Shown here: piece after piece, positions 1 to 18,962 of the stretch
Layout: the number at the start of each line of letters is the position of its first letter
Numbering within the stretch: position 1 is the stretch's first letter
NCBI GenBank assembly: GCA_026261815.1
Contig: JAMPIT010000848.1
Coordinates: 5,084,001 to 5,148,000, forward strand
DNA from: Monarcha castaneiventris obscurior
Taxonomy: Eukaryota; Chordata; Aves; Passeriformes; Monarchidae
Length of the DNA: 64,000 nt
Direction of reading: 5' to 3'
The notes under the pieces: generated by a model
The model's input: the letters and a program-made list of their open reading frames with translations, nothing else
What the model was told of the DNA's origin: nothing
Databases searched by the model: none
Program-made: the position numbers and the translations under genes

Positions 1-2479
1 CAAGGAGTTTAAAATGTTATCCACAGCCTTACCTAATGTGACAAGTGTCCTGGAAGGACACCAGCATTAATACAGACCTTAAATGATAAAATTTGATCCA
101 ATTTCCACAGTACTTTAAACAACTTTTACACAATCAAAGCCTACATTTTGCTCAGAATACCAGTAACTGCCACGCAGCTTTTACTTAAAAGAAAATTACA
201 GGCAAGAGATGTTCCATTCAGGTGTGAGCAGGGTGGCAAGACAGAGAATCTCTGGGGTTTTTTTAAACTGCCCTGTACAAAATTGTATTAAATTACTATA
301 TGTGCAACAGTGAGAGAGAAGAAATAGAGAAGAGCTATTTCCTCTGGAGCACCCAAGGATGGCAAGGGGTGCAGATGGAAATGATAGGTTTCTCTGGCCT
401 GCCTGTTATGATTGGAGAGTGCAAAGAGAAGAATAAATGTATTGTCATTTCTTCAAGGCAGAAGACAGAGAAGCATCAGCACACACAGCAAATAGCTGCC
501 TACAGAGCAGCATTTTCACAGGATTGCAGATGTATCTCCTGCCACTAAACACAATGCAGTAATTTGGAACTAATATAGTTATGCTCTTTTGGATAAGATT
601 GCCAGTAATTACTTTACAATAATACATTGCTCTTAGTAAAGGTGGCCCCAGACAAGCAAGGTGGTGTGTGTTTAACCTCATTCACCATTTCATCTGCTGA
701 AACAGGTATTTACTGTCCCATTTGGGGTGTAGGAGTATGTGCGTTTCAAAGTAAAACCTCTGTTTTGATATCTACCAAACTTTTTCATTCAATCTTGAGA
801 AATGTAAACTACTCTCTGTTCTAAATATTCCAATGAAACTTCTTGTGCATAGGTTAGCAAACAGATCTTTCCATTAAAAAGATACATAGACACACTTTTA
901 AATCTTAATCTTTGCTGAAGAAACACCCTGTGATTCTATGTTCCTCTGATGAAGAGAAAGCACGTGAGAAGCAGAGATTTAGCTTGGATTTAGCAGATTT
1001 AGGAGCAGGACTATCAATTGAGCAAAACTTCAATTAGAGGCTAATTGAATGTATGCTCAAGTACATTATTACAATTCAATAATCATCTCTTCAGAATTAA
1101 ACAATTCCAATTTGCTTCCATTTCAGCATGTGCACATGCATTACAAATTTGCTATTATTCACACTGAAATTAGTCAGGCTGGTTGGAAGTCCCAGTGTGT
1201 CACAGGGTGGCACCAAACTGACCCCAAATGAGCCACTTAACCTCACCTGCTCCCTAATCAGGGATGAGGAGCAGGACTGCACCTTCCCACAACAGTATTA
1301 CTCTCTTAAAGTTTCTTCCAGGTGGGTGCATCTGCCTGAGCAATCCAGCAATGAAGCCATTAGCATCTCTCCTGAAGGACATCCAGCTACTCACGGTTTT
1401 AATTTATTCTTCTATTTTTTCCCCTGCTGGTATCAACACACATGAAGCTCGAGGCACCTAACTCAGCATCTTGGAGTGCTCTGATCCCTGGTTGCTCTGC
1501 CTTCCCTCTGTTTAGCTGTGGCACAGTCCTAGGTGTGCCACTCCTGGCAACTCAATTCCCTTCTAATCATGAATTAATTCCTCCAGATTGGAACAAGACA
1601 CAAGATCACCGAGTGGGAATTAAAAGCACTTGGCATCCAGCACAGGCATTCTCTTCATGGTCTGTGTCATGTGAACATCTGCACCACACAACACTCCGAG
1701 GCACCACTGAGGCATCTGATCACCAAATGACAGAATCAGCTGGCAGAAAGTAGCACAGTGGACAACTTGATCTCATTTCAACAGCTGCTCTCCCTTTTCA
1801 TACCCTCCATTCAGATCAATAAATTACACCCTGTGAGCACACCCAGACTTCAAATTCCTCTCACCCCAAACACAGAGTACCTCAGGAACTGCTCAGCCGC
1901 CTTCTGAACTCACCACCTAAGAGGCAGTGAGCATTCCTGTGCTGCAGCTCAAGGCAAGTTTGAAAAATAAATAAGTAAGAACCCAGCATAGGGAACAGCC
2001 CCTCACCACATGCCGTGTGAAGGTGGGATTGAAACACACCTTGCCCGTGTCAGGCTTCTGAATCATGGCCATTAACATGGCTAAAATCCAAACACCCTTC
2101 AAGAACTACTGATGCTTCTACTGTGGACTTCAGGGTGTCAGCAGAATCAATCCCAGCATTTACTGCCAGCAGCCCTGAACAGTCTCTCCTGACACGCAAT
2201 GCTCCATCACAAGATTATTTTTGCCTGATAAAATTCTGGAAAGGAAAGCACATGAAGCTGACTGACAAACTGTTCAGCTGACTACAGTAAAAGTCTCCAT
2301 CCATATTTTACTACAAAAGCTTACAAAGAGGGCTGAGCGCAAAGTTTAAATTCAAATATTCAAGATACCAACTTAAACTCACGTCACTTTTACCCTTTTT
2401 CCTTATTTTAACACGAACGAAAGAAGACGGTCCAACAGAATGCCAATTTTTATACACAGCTATCCTCTGGGAGGAAACA
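1..2479. other. PTPRT intron 6, unique sequence
   Basis: AT-rich intronic DNA with no recognised repeat, RNA gene or exon. Short ORFs of up to about 105 codons on both strands lack homology that I recognise and have no splice or codon-use support. Exon 7 (fibronectin III) was not found and should lie below position 1. Confidence 0.6.
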
Positions 2480-2485
2480 CTCCTC
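2480..2485. repeat. target site duplication, left copy (CTCCTC)
   Basis: Exact match to 3149-3154, immediately outside the TG end of the LTR. This marks the retroviral insertion site. Confidence 0.8.
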
Positions 2486-3388
<903 letters not shown>

Positions 3389-3587
3389 TCATGGAGACAG
3401 GCGGGTCATGCATTGGTGCATCCAGGTGTAATTCGTTCCCTGGGATGTGTAATATCGGTCAGAGCTCCCTGGGCACATTGCTGGGAGAGGTTTTGTACAA
3501 GCACAGCTTTTCAGGGGAGGGCTTCAGCCATTCCCTCAGGAAATCCACAGGGCTGTGTGAGCTGGGCCTTAAATATTCTTATACATA

Positions 3588-3775
3588 GGTGAGGGTGCTG
3601 AGGTCGTGGCACAGGGTGCCCAGAGCAGCTGTGGCTGCCCCTGGATCCCTGAGAGTGCCCAAGGCCAGGTTGTACAGGGCTTGGAGCAACCTGGGCTAGT
3701 GCAAGGTGTCCCTGCCCATGGCAGGGGGTGGCACTGGATGGGCTTTAAGGTCCTTTCCAACCCATTCTGTGAATC
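3588..3775 (+). mobile_element. CR1 LINE 3' end
   Basis: The stretch runs from GTGAGGGTGCTGAGG through GGCACAGGGTGCCCAGAG, the GGAGCAACCTGGG segment and CCCATGGCAGGGGGTGG to CCTTTCCAACCCATTCTGTG. This is the characteristic avian CR1 3' terminal region, truncated at its 5' end. It lies in intron 5, antisense to PTPRT. Confidence 0.88.
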
Positions 3776-3840
3776 TATATATTTAAGTTTGCACTTCTAT
3801 TTAATATTTTAAACGTATCTGGGTATTTGGTGTGTTCTAA

Positions 3841-4262
3841 GGACAAAAAGAGGTTGAAGGGTCTAGAAGGGAACCCATATGAGCGGCAGCTGAGGACACT
3901 TAGCTTGGTCAGAGTAGGAAAGAGCAGACTGAGGTCAGATCTTTTATCAGGGGCTGCAGCTCCTCCTGAGGGGCAGCTCCAATCTCTGTGGCAGGGACAG
4001 CACCCAGGAACGGCTGGAGCTGTGCCAGGGGAGGTTTAGGCGGGATATCAGGAAAAGGTTCTTCCCCCAGAGGGTGCTGGGCACTGCCCAGGCTCCCCAG
4101 GGAATGGGCACGGCCCCGAGGCTGCCAGAGCTCCAGGAGCGTTTGGGCAGCGCTGCCAGGGATGCCCAGGGTGGGGTTGTTGTGCCCTGTGCAGGGACAG
4201 GAGCTGGGCTGGATGATCCCTGTGGGTCCCTTCCAGCTCAGGATATTCTGTGGCTTTAGGAT
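3841..4262 (+). mobile_element. CR1 LINE 3' part, second subfamily
   Basis: This has the CR1 order GAGCGGCTGAGGACACT-like, then GTGCCAGGGGAGGTTTAGG, ATATCAGGAAAAGGTTCTT, GGGATGCCC and GATGATCCCTGTGGGTCCC, ending GATATTCTGTG. Its 3' end differs from the copy at 3588, so it is a separate insertion from another CR1 subfamily rather than a duplication. The coding portion (end of the reverse transcriptase ORF) is degenerate. Confidence 0.82.
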
Positions 4263-6117
4263 TAGTTCCTGCAAAGGCTGCACAGTGGCAGCTCTGACTG
4301 TGCAATCCCACACAGGGTAATTAGAGGCCCGGCTTGGATGTGAAAACACAACAGCTGAACGCTTTGTGTTCACCTGGGAAAACACTACAAATGAACAGAT
4401 TCTGTGAATTTGGCCTTTTCAGATGCAAAACTCCGATTCTGGACCAATTTAAATAAATTGGTTGGATGAGCAGACATCCTTGTATACCCAGCATTCCCCA
4501 ATAAACCTCTCTACCAATGCCAGACCACATTTTTCCAACTGGAAAAGGGACAGATGAAGAATTAGCCAGAAATTGTTCTCCACAGTACAAACACCTCAAC
4601 TTGCTCATTTGTCCAGTTTATTAGGAATTTCAAAGGAAAGCACATTGCTGTTTTGCCAGTTTCCAGTAATGGGTTTTTAGGGTTGTTTCCAAGGCTATTT
4701 TCATTAAATGTTGCAGTTTTAGAGAACGGAAAGCAGGTTTCCATTAACAATAGCAATTATTTCCTCCCCAAACTCTGCTTCTCACAGGGAAGGGTTCATA
4801 CTGCTGCAGGTCAGAATTGTTTTTACACACATCTAATTGTAACTGCTGAAAGATTTTAATGAAAGAACCCAGAAAAGATAGAATAAGTCAAAAATATATC
4901 TCAGTGGATGCTAGATGCAGACCATAGGTAAATAAAGGTAAAAATGTAATTTTTAAGAGAACAGCTGTGATGAGAGCATAGCTACTGAATGTAAAATCAT
5001 TTTTATATAATGCCAACCACATTTCTCACCAACTTAAGCCTTTTTCCCGATACTAATTTTAATTTTTATTATTAGATTAAGTCAATTCCTCGATTTAAAC
5101 TAGATTTGAAAATGTTATTTTTAAATTTTATTTAAAAGTCTGAAGTTAATTATAAAATTTGTTAATTGTTTGACGACAAAGGCCCTTCCTGTCTGCCCCA
5201 GATGTTACAACTATCAAACCCTCAGTCACATTGGTCCAAGCTGAAAATAAAAGCTGCTGACTGGCTTTAGTGTTCTCCAAATTATGTTGGCCCTACATAC
5301 GTGCAGCAAGAATCCTCTTGACTTGTTTGGGAGTTCAACATTTAAGAACTCAACCATTTTAAAAGCTTTTGGAACAGTAATGCTGGGAGCCCACATATCA
5401 GAGGAATTCCAGGGTCAGGAGAAATTATTTCACCCTTCACTGGGAAACACACGCCCCACGTGCTGATGATGGGGTTGATGTCTGTTCCATTTCTAACAGT
5501 GAAAATGAATTCTCAAGGGTTTTGCTGCATCCACCTGAAGAGCAGGACCCAGACAAGCCCAGGAGGTTGCAAATAAGACATCCAGAGAGGGAATGTTTTG
5601 GTCTTTTAGTAAGTGACTAAAAGGAACAAGACCAGATCTGCTATCAACGCAGCCAAGGGAAACTGGGAGCAAGGAGAACTGGATACAAATTGGGTTTGCC
5701 TATTTCAACCACCCAGATAAGTAATTTCAGACCTCAGAGATTTCCTTCTTAATAATTATCACCAGCTCTGGGCTGAGAACATTTTTAGAGAATGAGAGGA
5801 AAGCAGATGGCATAACAGAGCAGAAGAGAACTTGTTCCACTTCCTCTCTCTTCTGCTTTATGGCTGAGTGTTCACAGGTACGTGGGCATTTGTTTGAAAC
5901 CAGAATTTTGCTGTCACTGGCCATTGTTTCCATTTTCTGTACCCTAATTCCATGCTTTGTCACCTTAAACTCTTACCTAGAAGTGATTTCAAGCAGTTCT
6001 TCAAAGAACCTTGATGAAAACATTTTGCCTCATCACCAATCTTTCTCCACCTATTTATTTCACTTGCAGAAGCAAACAAAACCCCGAATTAAAGAAGAAA
6101 ACCACCAGGGCGTTTAC
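4263..6117. other. PTPRT intron 5, unique sequence
   Basis: AT-rich intronic DNA with no recognised repeat or exon. It includes a very AT-rich stretch at about 5030-5170. ORFs here are short and unsupported. Confidence 0.6.
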
Positions 6118-6233
6118 CTGGAGCCAGAGCTTGTCGTGCTGGGACCACTTCCCCCCGGCGATGCACTGGAACGTCGCGTTCTGCCCCACGTTCACCTCCA
6201 CGTTCTGCAGCCGGAGGAAATGGGGGGCTTTTC
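6118..6233 (-). CDS. PTPRT: PTPRT exon 5, first half of Ig domain
   Basis: A 116-bp exon of two bases plus 38 codons, beginning [20 protein letters not shown] and ending [10 protein letters not shown]. This is the N-terminal half of the Ig-like domain that follows MAM. It contains the first Ig cysteine (FQC), the core tryptophan region ([12 protein letters not shown]) and a sequon (NAT). The donor is CAG followed by GTAAAC. The acceptor is CTTTGTCTCTTTTGTCAG followed by GA, and its pyrimidine tract is identical to part of the adjoining 70-bp minisatellite unit, an unusual arrangement. Phases 1 to 0 join exons 4 and 6. The reading frame stays open upstream across the whole repeat array, so a long ORF running into this exon is not evidence for a longer exon. 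Confidence 0.93.
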
Positions 6234-6235
6234 CT

Positions 6236-7141
6236 GACAAAAGAGACAAAGGATGGCAAGGGTGGAGCAAGGCAGGGCCTGACTGTGCTGCACCCACCCA
6301 AACACGACAAAAGAGACAAAGGATGGCAAGGGTGGAGCAAGGCAGGGCCCGACTGTGCTGCACCCACCCAAACACGACAAAAGAGACAAAGGATGGCAAG
6401 GGTGGAGCAAGGCAGGGCCTGACTGTGCTGCACCCACCCAAACACGAAAAAGAGACAAAGGATGGCAAGGGTGGAGCAAGGCAGGGCCTGACTGTGCTGC
6501 ACCCACCCAAACACGACAAAAGAGACAAAGGATGGCAAGGGTGGAGCAAGGCAGGGCCTGGCTGTGCTGCACCCACCCAAACACGACAAAAGAGACAAAG
6601 GATGGCAAGGGTGGAGCAAGGCAGGGCCTGACTGTGCTGCACCCACCCAAACACGACAAAAGAGACAAAAGATGGCAAGGGTGGAGCAAGGCAGGGCCTG
6701 GCTGTGCTGCACCCACCCAAACACGACAAAAGAGACAAAGGATGGCAAGGGTGGAGCAAGGCAGGACCCGACCGTGCTGCACCCACCCAAACACGACAAA
6801 AGAGACAAAGGATGGCAAGGGTGGAGCAAGGCAGGGCCTGGCTGTGCTGCACCCACCCAAACACGAAAAAGAGACAAAGGATGGCAAGGGTGGAGCAAGG
6901 CAGGGCCTGACTGTGCTGCACCCACCCAAACACGACAAAAGAGACAAAGGATGGCAAGGGTGGAGCAAGGCAGGGCCTGGCTGTGCTGCACCCACCCAAA
7001 CACGACAAAAGAGACAAAGGATGGCAAGGGTGGAGCAAGGCAGGGCCTGGCTGTGCTGCACCCACCCAAACACGACAAAAGAGACAAAGGATGGCAAGGG
7101 TGGAGCAAGGCAGGGCCTGACTGTGCTGCACCCACCCAAAC
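6236..7141. repeat. minisatellite, 13 copies of a 70-bp unit
   Basis: A head-to-tail array of about 906 bp. On the plus strand each unit reads GACAAAAGAGACAAAGGATG, then GCAAGGGTGGAGCAAGGCAG, then GGCCTGACTGTGCTGC and ACCCACCCAAACAC. Units are 95-100% alike. Variants are CTGACTG versus CTGGCTG, AAGATGG in unit 7, a diverged unit 8 (GGACCCGACCG), and one-base-shorter units 3 and 9 (CGAAAAAG instead of CGACAAAAG). The array ends exactly at the PTPRT exon 5 acceptor: shared sequence stops at the C of its CAG. The plus strand has a G-rich motif (GGCAAGGGTGGAGCAAGGCA) of the kind common in hypervariable minisatellites. Because the unit is nearly stop-free, long ORFs occur in all minus-strand frames and in plus-strand frames; none is a gene. 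Confidence 0.97.
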
Positions 7142-11261
<4,120 letters not shown>

Positions 11262-11505
11262 CATGGAGATGGAGCAAAGCTGAGTCAGGGCGAGCTCAGG
11301 CCGGGCATTAGGAAAAGGTTCTGCAGTGGGAGGAAAATCTGCCCCTGCAATGGAGCCCCGGGAAATGAGCACAGCACCAGGCCTGGCAGAGCTCATGCAG
11401 CATCTGAAGGATGCTCAGTCATGTGCTGAGTTTTCATCAGCCCTGTGAGGGAGGGGCAGGGAGTTGCATTTAATAATCCTTATGGGTCCCTTCCAACTTG
11501 AGTCA
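11262..11505 (+). mobile_element. CR1 LINE fragment, diverged
   Basis: The segment has the order GCGAGCTCAGGCCGGGCATTAGGAAAAGGTTCT-like (broken here into recognisable pieces), then CACCAGGCCTGGCAGAGCTC and finally CTTATGGGTCCCTTCCAACT. This matches the CR1 type at 3841-4262 but is more diverged and has internal gaps. Confidence 0.68.
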
Positions 11506-11540
11506 TGCACAAGGAACAGGAAGTTTAGAGATGTCAAACC

Positions 11541-11576
<36 letters not shown>
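11541..11576. repeat. (ATA)n microsatellite
   Basis: Twelve uninterrupted ATA trinucleotides followed by an A run, in PTPRT intron 3, 36 bp after the CR1 fragment. Such AT-rich trinucleotide tracts often grow from LINE tails, but an origin from this CR1 is only a guess. Confidence 0.9.
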
Positions 11577-11579
<3 letters not shown>

Positions 11580-11580
<1 letters not shown>

Positions 11581-14137
11581 TGCAGATTGATGTTAAATAA
11601 TCAGGGATGCTACCTCCCAGATTAGTGATTCTCTTCCCAAAGGAAGGAAGTGCTATCCTTTACCACGTTAAAAAAGGAATGGGTGGAGATGTAATGGGTG
11701 CTGTCCCCTGCATTTGAAAGGGAAATTCCCAGTCTGACTCCATCTGACTAAAGCAATGTTCCCACTGTACTGAACTGCTCATTTTTGCATGAGTAAATAA
11801 TCAGGTTTCCAAGGACAGAGTTAATTACACGTTCAGCCAGCACAGCTACTGCCATTAGAGCAGCATTCTGGTGCTGCTACTTGTACAATAGGAGAAAGTA
11901 TTCCAGTCATTTCTAACTTCTAAAATTGACTACTAGAAGAAAAATTCACTACTAGAAGAAAACACAGAGGTAACTGTTTAAAACCAGTTTTCAACAGTTC
12001 TTTTTGTTCTAAATAAAAGCTGCCATTCCCAGCCTGTCACTGTTCAGCCTCTTCTTTATTTCCTTCATCAGAAGATTAAATACAGTAAAAGGTTCAACTG
12101 TCCAAATGCTGCCCTGGCTAAATATAGACCCAAAATATCCTTCCAAACTACAGAATTGCTGTCGTTAGTTTTTCTTTCTATTTGGGCTTCCAGAACATAG
12201 TTTCTACTCGAGGTTCCATGACTGCCTAAGATCACTTCCCCCAATTCAAAACACACCCAGTGAGATCTCCTGAAAGACATCCATAAGGAAAAAAAGGCAT
12301 AAAAACAGGTAGAACAAAAAAATAATCAGGGAAAGCTAACTAAGAAAAGCTCATAATGTGCAGAAATAAAGTTCTCCTCCAGAGGAGACTGGACAACAAC
12401 TAGGCTGCCCAAGAAACACTAGGAAGAAGCAGGCCACTGGAAGATAAAATAATCCAAAAACCATTAGCAAGTGTTTTGTGTTATCAAGGTCCTTGATAGG
12501 CTTTTTAGGGACTGTATAAAATAAGAGTATAAAATAGGAGTCTTTAGTATGGAAATTATAATTACTTTCGCAATTAAATAACAGTCATGATAAAAATTAC
12601 ATTTACTGGGAAGGTCATGCAAGGCTCTACTGCAGCTCCCTTCAGACCTGAATTCAAGTGCAACATCACAGCTACAAGATCTTATTTTAGTTTTGCGTTT
12701 GTGAAAAGTCATAAGCCACAACAAAGTAATTCTCAATTATCTGCAAGTCAAGAACTTGAAAAGTTCTCCAGGGCATTGGCATCAGCTGTGAGTGGGTGGC
12801 AGAAGGAAGCACCAATATAAGGAGGATTGTCTTTGGTTAATTACCAACATGTACAGGGTCTTTAATACAGCACAGTACAATTAATCCAGTATCAACTGAC
12901 AGCTTCTAAAAAATCCCTGTCCACTGGTGCAGAATTCACTGAGAGAGGAATCCTTTCAACTCAAGCAATATTGTTTGACTGTTTTATTCTGTTCTGCTCT
13001 ACACTCAGATATTCCTGCCCCTTCCCAGTTCAAACTTACACATTATTGTCTTTTTGTGTATTTAGATTTATTTCATCCCTCTCAAAGTGAGAAGCACAGA
13101 AGCACCCAGGCTTTCCTGAAAACAGTAAATTGAGACCCAGCATGAGGAAAAGGCAGGAGTTAATGTTTCTGGGGCCCATTTCTGCAAACCTCACACTCAG
13201 TATCACTCATGTCCTTTTAAAATTCAGTTGGAAACACAGCATGATGGTTCAGACATGCAATGCTTTGCAATTAAAAATGCTTGGCACTTAAAGAACTTCT
13301 CAGAAATTAATATAGGTGACAAAATACAAAGCTTCACTCCTAAAAAAAAACCATTCTTAAATGCTCCTGAGACCTGCAAATACAAAGTCATTTCATGTTT
13401 CCTCCCCAATAAGCACTGCAGCGCTGTGATTTACCAGCAATGTCTGTGTTAGCAGCGTCGGCCGGCTCATCTGCTGTGCTACAACAGCTTTCTCCAGGCA
13501 TGGATCAATAACATTCCTTGCTATACATCAAAAAAACACCTTCCTGGCACACTCCAGCGCTGCCCTTGGTGCATTCTGGGACGGAGTTCATCCTTATGGC
13601 AAGCAGTAATTCAAGATTACATGTATTACCTTTCTCCAAGAACCATTAGAGCTTTTTCTCGCTATGCTGAAAAACATTTGCAGGCTGGGAGTCCAAGTAC
13701 AGGTAACTCCAGGGTAGACATGATAAATCTCCCCACATTTCTATCTCAGCTAAGTGCTTTTGCAGCCAGGTGACTCCTGTGACCCTCGCACAGAACTGCC
13801 AGACCTAAAACATGACCTCTGGTAACTGGTTTGGGTACCAGTTTGCCACTAGTCACATCTCCAAAGTTCAAAGTACTTGACAAAGCCTCAGACCAGGGCA
13901 GAGAGCGTCAGATTTTTTTTGTCTGGCTGAATGTTTGATGCACATCCCAATGCAGGATGGTGTGGTTTTTCTGCATTAGGATTATAATCCATGTTTTGCC
14001 TGATGAAGATTTCCATATTTAGGGAAAACGTCGTTTTTACCTGGTCTTTTCGAAATACAGAACATGCTGTCAGGCCTCTTGTGTAAAAAGAGTTCTCCAG
14101 GAATACAATTTTGATTTAAAGCTGACAAATAAATGAC
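11580..14137. other. PTPRT intron 3, unique sequence
   Basis: AT-rich intronic DNA with no recognised gene or repeat. The block at about 13440-13690 has slightly higher GC and CpG content. Confidence 0.5.
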
Positions 14138-14332
14138 ATATGTGAGGGTGGGGAAGCCCTGGCACAGGATGCCCAGAGAAGCTGTGGCTGCCCCTGGATC
14201 CCTGGCAGTGTCCAAGGCCAGGCTGGACAGGGCTTGGAGCAGCCTGGGACAGTGGGAGGTGTCCCTGCCATGGCAGGGGGTGGGATGAGATGATTTTTGG
14301 GGTCTCTTCCAACCTAAGCCATCCTAGGATTT
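14138..14332 (+). mobile_element. CR1 LINE 3' end
   Basis: From GTGAGGGTGGGGAAGCCCTG through GGATGCCCAGAGAAGCTGTG and GCCATGGCAGGGGGTGGGAT to CTCTTCCAACCTAAGCCATC. Standard CR1 3' region, 5'-truncated and lacking a clear octamer tail. It lies in intron 3, antisense to PTPRT. Confidence 0.88.
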
Positions 14333-16907
<2,575 letters not shown>

Positions 16908-17147
16908 GACAGGATGAGAGGAAACGGCCTCAAGTTCCACCAGGGGAGTTTTAGATTGGATGTTAGGAAAAATTTCTTCATGGGAAGTGTTGTAAAGCAC
17001 TGGAACAGACTGCAGAGTCACCATCCCTGGAAGTGTTCAAGAAATGTGTGCATGTGGTGCTTGGGGATGTGGCTTAGTGGTGAGCATGGTGCTGGTGGCT
17101 GGGTTTGATGATCTGTAAAAGTCCTTTCCATCACAGTTTTATGATTC
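16908..17147 (+). mobile_element. CR1 LINE 3' part
   Basis: CR1 order: GACAGGATGAGAGGAAACGG, CTCAAGTTCCACCAGGGGAG, ATTGGATGTTAGGAAAAATT, AAGCACTGGAACAGACTGC, GTCACCATCCCTGGAAGTGT and TGATGATCTGTAAAAGTCCT, ending TTTTATGATTC. This is an older subfamily with the GAGTCACCATCCCTGG module, 5'-truncated. Confidence 0.88.
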
Positions 17148-18555
17148 AACACAAGAACTACAACAGACCAAGCTCTCAGCTGATATTTGCCTACATGGCC
17201 CCAACACCCTCCACCCCAGTCCATACCTGTGAACCCTGGCACCTGAAACTTTTGAAGGTCATGTTAAGAAAACCCCGATTTTCAGAGCCCAAATAACTGA
17301 GGCTTGTTGACAGAACAGCAACATCTTGACTTGTAATAATGCAACAGGACAAGAATTCTTGTGGGAGGGAAGGCTAGGCTGAAATTCGGGAGGGAAATGT
17401 GTACTGATGCAATTTATGAGTTTGTTAACCTGGAAGTCTGCATCACATTAACCGTGGCACTTGATGTTGAACTCGCATTTGGATTCATCAAGCAGTTATT
17501 TTATAGCACATCGTGTCTCCACTCATCTCCTCACAGATCCATCAAGGTGACGAATGTCAGCAATAAGGGAGAACATGATGAGAGTTATTTGATTCAATTC
17601 TGGTTAAAGGATCTCCTTTATGTGGGTGCAGACACTCACATTCAGAAAGAGCTAAAGAAAACACCGGGACTGGGGCAGGAGGAATCTGTGTGTCAGCAGC
17701 CAGGCATGATAATTTTTAATCAAACACAGCCCTCTTGACACCCCTGGCTCTGATGCTGCTGCCAAGCCACGCTACAAATGTGTTTGTCTGCTGGCCTCTC
17801 ACAGTTCACAGAAGACTCAGTTTGAAAAGCCCTGCCTCACTTCTGACCTATTGACATTCCCTCTTCCTCGCCACAGCAGGTGACTCACATGAGCCAGGCA
17901 AACATTTGGATCAATTCTGTGCAGTGAACAGTCATATATTATAAATTTATAACAGCTACAAGCAACTTTCTCTCACAAAAATGGAGTTTTTTTTCCCTGT
18001 GTTTATATGATAGATATGCATTTTGTAAAAGAGTGACAGGAGGAAGTCAATCCTTCAAAAAAAAAAATAAAGTTACATACGCTAAAGACCTTGGAAAATT
18101 CAAGTGCAGTGCAAGCACAGCTGGGGAAGAGGAAGAGACTAAAAAAATTTATAGGCATGATGGTCTCTGGCAATGCTGCTTTTCAGTGGAAATGAAGGAA
18201 AAAACAAAAAACAAAATGGTCCCAAATCAAGGAATTCCAGATTCACAGCAAGGACTTGGAGAAACATTAGAGCTGAATCCAAACTTTCTGGTTTCTCTCT
18301 AAAAATCAGGATCCTGAAAAAAGTCCATTACTGATGTAACTCTGTTCACAGTCAACCCCACAATCCCCTTCTTCAGCATGTAACATATACACACTACTCT
18401 TAAAAATCCACTCATATAAACTGAACTTTCGAGAAACTGAAATTTATTACCAGAAGGCACAGTTGCCAGCAGGCTTGGAGAGGCAGCACAGCCTGGCAGC
18501 TGAGGATGGAAACCTGACACAGCCAGGTGTGGGAGGGCTGATTGTGACACCCAGT
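17148..18555. other. PTPRT intron 2, unique sequence
   Basis: No gene or mobile element recognised. A 125-codon plus-strand ORF at 17361-17738 has no recognisable domain and no sign of being an exon. Confidence 0.5.
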
Positions 18556-18962
18556 TCTGAGAGGGCTGGAGCCCCTCTGGAGCCGAGCTGGGGGTGCTCA
18601 CCTGGAGAGGAGAAGGCTCTGGGGAGAGCTCAGAGCCCCTTCCAGGGCCTAAAGGGGCTCCAAGAGAGCTGGAGAGGGGCTTGGGACAAGGGATGGAGGG
18701 ACAGGACACAGGGAATGGCTTTAAGCTGAAGGAAGGTAGATTTAGATGGGATGTTGGGAAGGAGGGTGTGAGGGTGGGCAGGCCCTGGCACAGAGTGCCC
18801 AGAGAAGCTGTGGCTGCCCCTGGATCCCTGGTAGTGCCCAAGGCCAGGTTGGATGGGATTTGGAGCACCCTCGGACAGTGGAAGGTGTCCCTCCCATGGC
18901 AGGGGGTGGCACTGGATGGGCTTTAAGGTGCCTTCCAACCCAAACCATCCTGGGATTCTCTG
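18556..18962 (+). mobile_element. CR1 LINE 3' part
   Basis: Starts GAGGGCTGGAGCCCCTCTGG, continues CTGGAGAGGAGAAGGCTC, CCTAAAGGGGCTCCAAGAGA and GGACAGGACACAGGGAATGG, then the standard 3' module GTGCCCAGAGAAGCTGTGGC through CCATGGCAGGGGGTGGCACT, and ends at a GGGATTCT tail. Long ORFs on either strand here are inside this element and are not genes. Confidence 0.92.

Noticed and set aside
3909..4385. 158-codon minus-strand ORF
   Set aside because: Lies antisense inside a CR1 copy.
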